DNA of 64,000 bases, from positions 62,001-126,000 of the forward strand of contig NZ_LZSO01000028.1 of the NCBI RefSeq assembly GCF_001665785.1. Direction: 5' to 3'. Source of the DNA: Mycolicibacterium peregrinum (GTDB lineage Bacteria > Actinomycetota > Actinomycetes > Mycobacteriales > Mycobacteriaceae). This document shows, one piece after another, positions 58,848 through 64,000 of the stretch; positions within the stretch are counted from its first letter, which is position 1; every line of letters starts with the position of its first letter. The position numbers were made by a program, and so were the translations under genes. The notes under the pieces were generated by a model. The model saw only the letters and a program-made list of their open reading frames with translations, did no database searches and was not told where the DNA came from.

Positions 58848-58874
58848 CCAATGGCATTGTCGTAGGCTCCGAGG

Positions 58875-59417
58875 ATGGCTTCATCGCGGGACCGCATCCT
58901 GGACGCCTACGAGGATGTGCTTGCCGTCGAGGGCGAGCGCTATGCCACCCTCGATGCGGTGGCCGCCAAGGCAGGTGTGTCGAAAGGCGGCCTGCTCTAC
59001 CACTTCCCGTCGAAGGACCGGCTCGCCGAAGCACTGTGTGACCGGCTGCTGACGCTGGCGGCCGACGACGTGGCAGAGATGCGGACGGCTCCCGACGGTG
59101 CGGCCCGGTACTACATCCGGTCGTCCCATTACGCCGGCACGCCGCTCGATCGAACCCTGGTGGCAGTGTCCCGATTGCAGCAGGCCGGCGACAACCACGC
59201 CCGCTCGGTCATCGAGGCGGTTTCGGCCGACTGGTTGAACCTCCTGCACGACACGCTCGGTGACCTCGACGTGGCCCGCGCGGTGAAGCTGATCGGCGAC
59301 GGCCTGTACTACAGCGCGCTGCACCGCGCACTGGGCGGCCATGTGGCAGAGGCCGAGCCGGACGACGGATTGCTGGCAATCATCGATCGGATCACGGCCA
59401 ACTCAGACGCCACTTGA
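58875..59417 (+). CDS. TetR-family regulator of the MFS/sulfatase genes
   Basis: This 180-residue protein has the TetR helix-turn-helix YATLDAVAAKAGVSKGGLLY followed by HFPSKDRLAEAL (residues about 22-54). The C-terminal domain is short and helical (TetR_C_37-like group). It is divergent from the MFS gene, with the palindrome 58822-58847 between them. Its end overlaps the DUF2306 gene by 15 bp. Confidence 0.92.
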   Translation: MASSRDRILDAYEDVLAVEGERYATLDAVAAKAGVSKGGLLYHFPSKDRLAEALCDRLLTLAADDVAEMRTAPDGAARYYIRSSHYAGTPLDRTLVAVSRLQQAGDNHARSVIEAVSADWLNLLHDTLGDLDVARAVKLIGDGLYYSALHRALGGHVAEAEPDDGLLAIIDRITANSDAT

Positions 59418-60068
59418 CGATCGGGCGGTGACCGGAGCCGGTTGCCGTCGCAGCCACGCCTGCAGCAGCAAGAGCGGAATCGTCCAGCCCAGCCATCCGC
59501 CGACGCCCGCGACCGCCCAGAGATACTTCTCTTCACTCCCACCGAAGAAACTGTCACGAAACGGCTCGAAACTCAGGTACAGCAGCGGGCCCCAGATCCT
59601 GTTGGTGATGATCGACAGCGCCAGCGTCGCGCTGCGCAGCATCTGTCTCCGATGGGCGGCGAACCGGCGCTCCCGCGCAGCGACGAAGCCGTCGACTGTG
59701 AACCAGAGCCACAGCACTGCCAGCATCACGTTACTGGCCGCCAGGAGTGGTCCGAACGGTGTCGCCGCCCCGATCACCATGGCGCAGAACGCGGCCGGGA
59801 TCGCCATCGCGACGTAGACACGTCCGGTACGCCGGTGCAGCACCGGATGTCGACGGCGCAGGCCCGGCCAGATCTGCGCGACCGCGCACACCATCGCCAC
59901 GCTCGCGAACAGGACGTGCGCGACCAGCAGCGGGTAGTGCAGCCCGAACGTGGACTGCACCCGCGTGCCGCCGGTGAGGTAAGGCGGCAGCGAATACGCG
60001 AGAAACACCACGACGATCACCGCCAGCGCCACCGCCGGCCTGCTGGGGCGCCTTGATGCGTATGCCAT
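59403..60068 (-). CDS. DUF2306 membrane protein
   Basis: This 221-residue protein has about six hydrophobic segments and the DUF2306 pattern LVAHVLFASVAMVCAVAQIW and HRRTGRVYVAMAIPAAFCAM. FAAHRRQMLRSATLALSIIT and a conserved NRIWGPLLYL follow. Several His residues in the segments hint at haem or quinone binding, but the function is unknown. Its ATG (60068) lies inside the left arm of the 40-bp operator, so repressor binding would cover the start codon. Confidence 0.85.
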   Translation of the reverse strand: MAYASRRPSRPAVALAVIVVVFLAYSLPPYLTGGTRVQSTFGLHYPLLVAHVLFASVAMVCAVAQIWPGLRRRHPVLHRRTGRVYVAMAIPAAFCAMVIGAATPFGPLLAASNVMLAVLWLWFTVDGFVAARERRFAAHRRQMLRSATLALSIITNRIWGPLLYLSFEPFRDSFFGGSEEKYLWAVAGVGGWLGWTIPLLLLQAWLRRQPAPVTARSSSGV

Positions 60069-60094
60069 ACGCGTAAGGGTATGGCATACGCATC
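60055..60094. promoter_or_regulatory. 40-bp inverted-repeat operator with two GTATGNCATAC sites
   Basis: Perfect 16-bp arms at 60055-60070 and 60079-60094 are separated by GCGTAAGG. Each arm contains its own 11-bp palindrome (GTATGCCATAC and GTATGGCATAC), so this is probably two TetR-dimer sites 19 bp centre to centre. It lies between DUF2306 (start inside the left arm) and the TetR gene at 60123. Confidence 0.85.
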
Positions 60095-60122
60095 CTGATG
60101 TCACTGACTACTCTGAGCGTTG

Positions 60123-60824
60123 ATGACCAGCCCCGACACCCCGCTCCCCCGCGTGTTGCGCCTGCTCTGGGAACCCGACACGGCGCCGCGGCGGGCGCGC
60201 GGGCTCACCCGGGACGCGATCGTCTCCGCCGCCGTCGAACTCGCCGACACCGACGGGCTCGCCGCCCTGTCGATGGCGCGGCTGGCCGAGCGGCTCGGGT
60301 GCGGCACCATGTCGCTGTATCGCCACGTGGCCAACAAGGACGAGCTGGTGACGTTCATGCTCGCCGCCGGGCCCGGCCCACCGCCTTCGGTACCCGACGA
60401 CGCGGATTGGCGTGGCGCACTGACGAATTGGGCAGACGGACTATGGCGCGTCTACCACCGCCATCGGTGGATCCTGCAGGCCGCGTCCGCCGGCCTGCCT
60501 GCAGATCCCGGCCAGCTCGCGTGGCTGGACGCCGGGCTGGCCGCCCTGTCCGGCACGGCACTGGCCGAACGCGAAAAGCTCAGCGCGGTCCTCGCCGTGC
60601 TGATATTCACGCGCGGGTCGGCGGCATTGGCCATCGAGGCCCGCGACGTCGATGACAGCAAGTACCCGGCCCTGCTCCGCCGGCTGGTGACCCCGGCCCG
60701 GTTCCCGGCATTGGCGGCCGCGATCGACGCCGGCGCACTCGATCAGCCCGACGATGACCAGATGACCGAATTCCGTTCGGGGCTGGGACAATTGCTCGAC
60801 GGCATCGCCGCGAAAGCGGGCTGA
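60123..60824 (+). CDS. TetR-family regulator (TetR_C_1 type)
   Basis: This 233-residue protein has GLTRDAIVSAAVELADTDGL, ALSMARLAERLGCGTMSLYR and HVANKDELVTFML at residues about 28-80, then an extended helical ligand domain like that of classical TetR/TetR_C_1 proteins. ATG 60123 is favoured over an adjacent TTG. The 40-bp operator just upstream should be its own binding site, controlling itself and the DUF2306 gene. Confidence 0.92.
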   Translation: MTSPDTPLPRVLRLLWEPDTAPRRARGLTRDAIVSAAVELADTDGLAALSMARLAERLGCGTMSLYRHVANKDELVTFMLAAGPGPPPSVPDDADWRGALTNWADGLWRVYHRHRWILQAASAGLPADPGQLAWLDAGLAALSGTALAEREKLSAVLAVLIFTRGSAALAIEARDVDDSKYPALLRRLVTPARFPALAAAIDAGALDQPDDDQMTEFRSGLGQLLDGIAAKAG

Positions 60825-60828
60825 CCGG

Positions 60829-61536
60829 CTAGGCGCGCAAGCGGTCCAGCCGCAGTGAGATGCCGTCCAGCAAGAGCTCCAGGGCCGATTCACACCCGCT
60901 CCGCCTCATCGACTCATCGAGAAGGCGGCTGGTGGCGGCGATGTTCGGGTGCGTCTCGGCCGGCAATTGCGAGTAGGTGTCGCGCCACGTCTCGTCGTCG
61001 CGCTCACGGTGTTCGGCCGGCAAGGCCTCAAAAGCGGCGTCGAGCGCCGCGAACCCCAGCATCTGATCGATGAAGGCGTGGTACACGTCGACAGCTTCCC
61101 GCTCGGGAAATCCGGCGGACCTCAGTAGCCCCAGAACCGTCTCGATGATCTGGATCTCATGGGCACCGCCGGTCACCCGGCTCGCGGCAAGCACCCCGGC
61201 CTGCGGATATTCCAGGTAGACGCGGTGCACGCGCAGCCCGAGTTCCCGCATGTCGTCCCGCCACCGCCCCGTCGGTTCCCACTCCTCGGCCACGCGTCGC
61301 AGCAACTCGTCGGTGATGGCGAGCACCACGTCCTCGATACCGCGGAAGTAGCGGTACAGCGCGGTCGGATCAGCACCTAGCGCGAGACCGAGGCGCCGGA
61401 CCGTCAGACCGGCGGCACCGTGGTACTGCAACACACGCAAGGCGGCCTCGACGATGAGCTCCTCGGACAACACCACGCCCCGCTTCGTCTGCCGCCGCCG
61501 TCGCTTCGGCGATTCAGACTTCAATGTTCTGCTCAT
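60829..61536 (-). CDS. TetR-family regulator
   Basis: This 235-residue protein has a basic N-terminus (SPKRRRRQTKRG), then LSEELIVEAALRVLQYHGAA and LTVRRLGLALGADPTALYRY. FRGIEDVVLAI follows. ATG 61536 is preferred over GTG 61542 because AGAAGG is 8 nt upstream. It lies 77 bp downstream of the cupin gene on the same strand, so it may be cotranscribed with the oxidase-cupin pair and regulate it. It is convergent with the previous TetR gene (4-bp gap). Confidence 0.9.
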   Translation of the reverse strand: MSRTLKSESPKRRRRQTKRGVVLSEELIVEAALRVLQYHGAAGLTVRRLGLALGADPTALYRYFRGIEDVVLAITDELLRRVAEEWEPTGRWRDDMRELGLRVHRVYLEYPQAGVLAASRVTGGAHEIQIIETVLGLLRSAGFPEREAVDVYHAFIDQMLGFAALDAAFEALPAEHRERDDETWRDTYSQLPAETHPNIAATSRLLDESMRRSGCESALELLLDGISLRLDRLRA

Positions 61537-61613
61537 CGGCACTGCCTTCTTCGCGCTTACGTCAACGCCCTCGTGCCATTGTGCGACGTCGTCGCGCTTG
61601 ACGCGCAGGAACG

Positions 61614-61943
61614 CTATGCGACGAAGACTTTTCGCAGCGTCTCGCGGACCGTCCAGGTGGTGCGTTGCCCCTCGTACAACCTGACCAGGCTGCCCGGACG
61701 CAGATCGACAGCCGGGGAACCGTCCTCGAAGGCGACGGTCGCGTCGCCGCTGAGAACGACGAACACCTCGTCCGCTTCCACGTCGCGGGAAACCCCTGGC
61801 GTGTGTTCCCAGACTCCGATCGTCACGTCCGACAGCGTGGTCAGGTCGCGATGCCCTGTCGTCGGAGTTCCGTCCACGACCAACTCGTCAGGAAGTGGAG
61901 CGTGCTCCAGGGCCAGGGCTGCGATGTTGACCGGGACGCTCAC
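61614..61943 (-). CDS. cupin-domain protein
   Basis: This 109-residue single cupin (Cupin_3-like) has IGVWEHTPGVSRDVEADEVF and VVLSGDATVAFEDGSPAVDL. The final GSLVRLYEGQRTTWTVRETL is typical of the EutQ/(S)-ureidoglycine aminohydrolase-like group that often accompanies FAD amine or amino-acid oxidases. It may clear the imine or aldehyde produced by the neighbouring oxidase. GTG 61943 overlaps the oxidase stop by GTGA. Confidence 0.87.
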   Translation of the reverse strand: MSVPVNIAALALEHAPLPDELVVDGTPTTGHRDLTTLSDVTIGVWEHTPGVSRDVEADEVFVVLSGDATVAFEDGSPAVDLRPGSLVRLYEGQRTTWTVRETLRKVFVA

Positions 61944-63364
61944 GAGTCGAACCCCAGCCCCACCGAATCGAGCGCCTTCAGCAGGACGTTGCGACGGCCC
62001 TGGCGATGATCGGCGCGGTCCAATGACCAGCGCGTGGCCTGAATCCCGGCCGATGCCAACGGTTCCGGGGGGAACGGCAGGGGCATGGACCTGACCATTT
62101 CGAGCTCGGTGCGGGGAGTCGGGTTACCGGTGAACCGGTCGAGCATGACCTCCGCCGCGAAACGCGTTGCCGCCACACCGAGCCCGGTGAAACCGGCGGC
62201 ATATCCGACGCGGTCGCCATAGGCGGAGCCGAAGAACGCGCAGAACCGCGTCGAGGTGTCGATCACACCGGCCCACCGGTGGCTGAAGCTGACGTCCTCC
62301 AGTTGCGGGAACGTCGTGAAGAAGTGGCCGGCGAGGCGCCGATAAGTGGCGTCGCGGTCCTCGTACTGAGGCCGGATCCGTCCACCGAAGTGATAGATCG
62401 CGTCATACCCGCCCCACAGGATGCGGTTGTCCTTGGACAACCGGTAGTAGTGGAACTGGTTCGACATGTCGCTGATGCCCTGCCGGTTGCTCCAACCGAT
62501 TTCGGCCAGCTGGGAATCGGTCAGCGGTTCGGTCATCAACGCATAGTCGTAGACCGGCACGGTGTGGTAGCGGTAGCGCTTGAGCAGTGACGGAAAGCCG
62601 TTCGTCGCCAAGATGACTCGGTCGGCACGCACAGACGCGCGTTCGGTGCGCACCGACAGTGACCCGCCGCGACGATCCTGATCGAGCCCGAGCACCTTGC
62701 TGTACTCATAGATGTCCACGCCGAGTGCGCCTGCGGCACGGGCGAGTTCACTCACGAGCTTGGCGGGGTGGACCAGCGCGGCAGCGTCCTTCGACCACAC
62801 CCCGGCCAGGTATGTGGGTGAGTTCACCTCGTCGCGGACGGCCCGCTGATCGAAGTACACCTGATCGGGCCGCAGCGCGGCGTCGGCCAGTTCAGCGGCC
62901 TGGTACGGCTCCACCGCGACCGCGATCGACCCGGTCCGTTCGAAGTCGCAGTCCAGATCCAGCGCATCGACGGTCTTCTCGATGGCGTCGAGGTTCTCCA
63001 CGCCGAGCCGGTCGAGAACGTCGATCTCGTCGGGCCATCGGCTGCGGCCGTTCTCGACGCCGTGGGTGAGCGAGGACTCGACGAACCCGCCGTTGCGCCC
63101 CGATGCCGCCCAACCGATCGTCTGCCCTTCGACGACGGCGACCCGGATGCCGGGGTGCCGTTGCTTGGCCAGCAACGCCGACCACAGACCGGTGTACCCA
63201 CCGCCGACCACGACGAGGTCGTAGTGCGACGACGCGCTGGTCAGGACCGGGTAGTTGGGCTGATCCGGCATATCGTCGAGCCAGAACGGCTGCAACACGG
63301 TGTTGGCCAGTGAGTGATCAACGAGGCTCGCAGCAGGAGCGTTTCGTTCAAATGCGGTTTGCAC
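61940..63364 (-). CDS. FAD-dependent oxidoreductase, DAO family (PuuB/YurR-like)
   Basis: This 474-residue DAO-family flavoprotein has the FAD loop YDLVVVGGGYTGLWSALLAK (about residues 48-67), AASGRNGGFVESSLTHG, and VILATNGFPSLLKRYRYHTV. The C-terminal GYAAGFTGLGVAATRFAAEV is the second flavin contact. It resembles gamma-glutamylputrescine oxidase and related amine oxidases, giving H2O2. GTG 63364 has GAGGAAGA just upstream. It is paired with a cupin gene. Confidence 0.9.
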   Translation of the reverse strand: MQTAFERNAPAASLVDHSLANTVLQPFWLDDMPDQPNYPVLTSASSHYDLVVVGGGYTGLWSALLAKQRHPGIRVAVVEGQTIGWAASGRNGGFVESSLTHGVENGRSRWPDEIDVLDRLGVENLDAIEKTVDALDLDCDFERTGSIAVAVEPYQAAELADAALRPDQVYFDQRAVRDEVNSPTYLAGVWSKDAAALVHPAKLVSELARAAGALGVDIYEYSKVLGLDQDRRGGSLSVRTERASVRADRVILATNGFPSLLKRYRYHTVPVYDYALMTEPLTDSQLAEIGWSNRQGISDMSNQFHYYRLSKDNRILWGGYDAIYHFGGRIRPQYEDRDATYRRLAGHFFTTFPQLEDVSFSHRWAGVIDTSTRFCAFFGSAYGDRVGYAAGFTGLGVAATRFAAEVMLDRFTGNPTPRTELEMVRSMPLPFPPEPLASAGIQATRWSLDRADHRQGRRNVLLKALDSVGLGFDS

Positions 63365-63418
63365 GGGTTCTTCCTCGACGGTGATGTAACACCAGTAAGA
63401 AGGATTTCCCGCACTACC

Positions 63419-63943
63419 TCAACGGTGTTGACGTAAGCGCAGCAGCTGCGGGATCAACACCCGCGTGTCGGGCACGAACGGCCAGGCCGGATCGGCCAGG
63501 TGCGCGGCGAGTTCCGCATCGGTCCACCACCATCCGTCCACGATCTCTTCGGGTTGATGGCGGATGGGGCCGTCCCAGCGCGCCTCGAACGCATACAGGT
63601 GACAGCGCATGGGTTTTCCGGCCCATTGCCCGTCCCAGGCCGTCGAGGCCAACGCTGTCAGGGGTGGGCCGCTGATGCCGAGTTCCTCGGCCAGTTCGCG
63701 GGTTGCGGCTTGCATCGACGTCTCCCCCGGGTCGACGACCCCGCCGGCCAGGCAATCGTGCATCCCGGCGAACACCGCCTTGGTCATGGTGCGCCGGTGC
63801 ACGTAAATCCGGGTGCCGTCCGTCGAACGCACCAGCACACCGGCGCTTGCATGCCAGAGCCCCTCGGCGTACACACGTGAACGGGGCGCCGTGCCGTCCT
63901 CATTACCCTCGGCGTCATACACGTTGACGAGTTCGTCGGTCAC
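63419..63943 (-). CDS. Nudix hydrolase
   Basis: This 174-residue protein has an exact Nudix box: Gly68-x5-Glu74-x7-Arg82-Glu83-x2-Glu86-Glu87-x-Gly89 (VDPGETSMQAATRELAEELG). It hydrolyses a nucleoside diphosphate linked to another group; the substrate is undetermined. The layout (N-terminal NVYDAEGNEDGTAPRSRVYA) resembles the YfcD-like group. GTG 63943 start, with a weak RBS. It lies 54 bp upstream of the oxidase gene on the same strand. Confidence 0.92.
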   Translation of the reverse strand: MTDELVNVYDAEGNEDGTAPRSRVYAEGLWHASAGVLVRSTDGTRIYVHRRTMTKAVFAGMHDCLAGGVVDPGETSMQAATRELAEELGISGPPLTALASTAWDGQWAGKPMRCHLYAFEARWDGPIRHQPEEIVDGWWWTDAELAAHLADPAWPFVPDTRVLIPQLLRLRQHR

Positions 63944-63952
63944 CGCTTCACG

Positions 63953-64000
63953 CTAGCGGGCCGCCCGGTTGATGGCTTCCCGGCGGTTGGTCGCACCGAG
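63953..64000 (-). CDS. LuxR-type regulator, C-terminal end only
   Basis: The last 15 codons plus TAG read LGATNRREAINRAAR, which matches the final recognition-helix stretch of LuxR/GerE helix-turn-helix domains. The rest lies beyond the right edge. It is on the same strand as the Nudix gene and 9 bp upstream of its start. Confidence 0.6.
   Translation of the reverse strand, partial: LGATNRREAINRAAR

Noticed and set aside
1..64000. tRNA, rRNA, riboswitch, integrase or prophage genes
   Set aside because: I looked for T-loop-like sequences, integrase or transposase motifs and long non-coding stretches and found none I could support.

Overview
The window is high-GC actinobacterial chromosome. 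Gene content and order identify a non-tuberculous, fast-growing-type Mycobacterium (Mycolicibacterium). It carries, in inverted order, the block known in M. tuberculosis as Rv0711-Rv0753c: mmsA-fadE9-mmsB, sigL-rslA, map-adk-secY, TIGR00027-type methyltransferases, sppA, the rplN-rplO ribosomal operon, and arylsulfatase with its formylglycine-generating enzyme (FGE). Accessory blocks are inserted into this conserved frame. Gene ends overlap constantly (ATGA/GTGA), so most blocks look like tight operons.

Layout. 1-4.15 kb: a partial FAD monooxygenase, then the valine-catabolic operon mmsA-fadE9-mmsB. 4.15-5.17 kb: a frameshifted AbiEi-like/DUF559 nuclease-type gene between two near-identical long palindromes. 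5.2-10 kb: a degenerate HAD protein, a NarL-type two-component pair, TetR with a Ddn-like F420 enzyme, a DUF732 lipoprotein and a MarR regulator. 10.1-14.6 kb: a four-gene biosynthetic-looking operon (ThDP enzyme, SRPBCC protein, KASIII-like protein, PLP aminotransferase). Its promoter is the same TGAACC-N16-CGTGTC motif that precedes sigL 2 kb away. 14.8-19.6 kb: a methyltransferase, rslA, sigL, map, adk, secY. 19.9-23.6 kb: four tandem paralogous SAM methyltransferases. 23.6-30.2 kb: a catabolic island with a DUF3830 protein, amidase, D-2-hydroxyacid dehydrogenase, two Asp/Glu-racemase-superfamily enzymes, a GntR/FCD regulator and an MHS transporter. 30.4-37.6 kb: sppA, an LLM oxidoreductase, a shared bidirectional terminator and the ten-gene rplN-rplO operon.

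37.7-53.6 kb is a second, larger catabolic island absent from the equivalent place in M. tuberculosis. It contains a haem-oxygenase-like diiron protein with all six expected metal ligands, two small Rieske ferredoxins, an FAD ferredoxin reductase, an aldehyde dehydrogenase, a gamma-glutamyltransferase, a RidA protein, an amidase, a GlcG/HbpS protein and a divergent PucR regulator. Two paralogous permeases of unclear family lie towards its two ends. 53.5-58.9 kb holds FGE, a lipoprotein, arylsulfatase and an MFS transporter, with a divergent TetR gene and a 26-bp palindromic operator. 59.4-64 kb holds a DUF2306 protein and TetR pair around a 40-bp operator, another TetR, a cupin, a DAO-type oxidase, a Nudix hydrolase and the tail of a LuxR-type regulator.

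Strongest leads: (i) the SigL-driven ThDP/SRPBCC/KASIII-like/aminotransferase operon, a candidate pathway for a small molecule made under redox stress; (ii) the diiron oxidase with its apparent private Rieske/reductase electron chain; (iii) the palindrome-flanked nuclease-domain gene. No tRNA, rRNA, CRISPR array, recognisable transposase or prophage was found.
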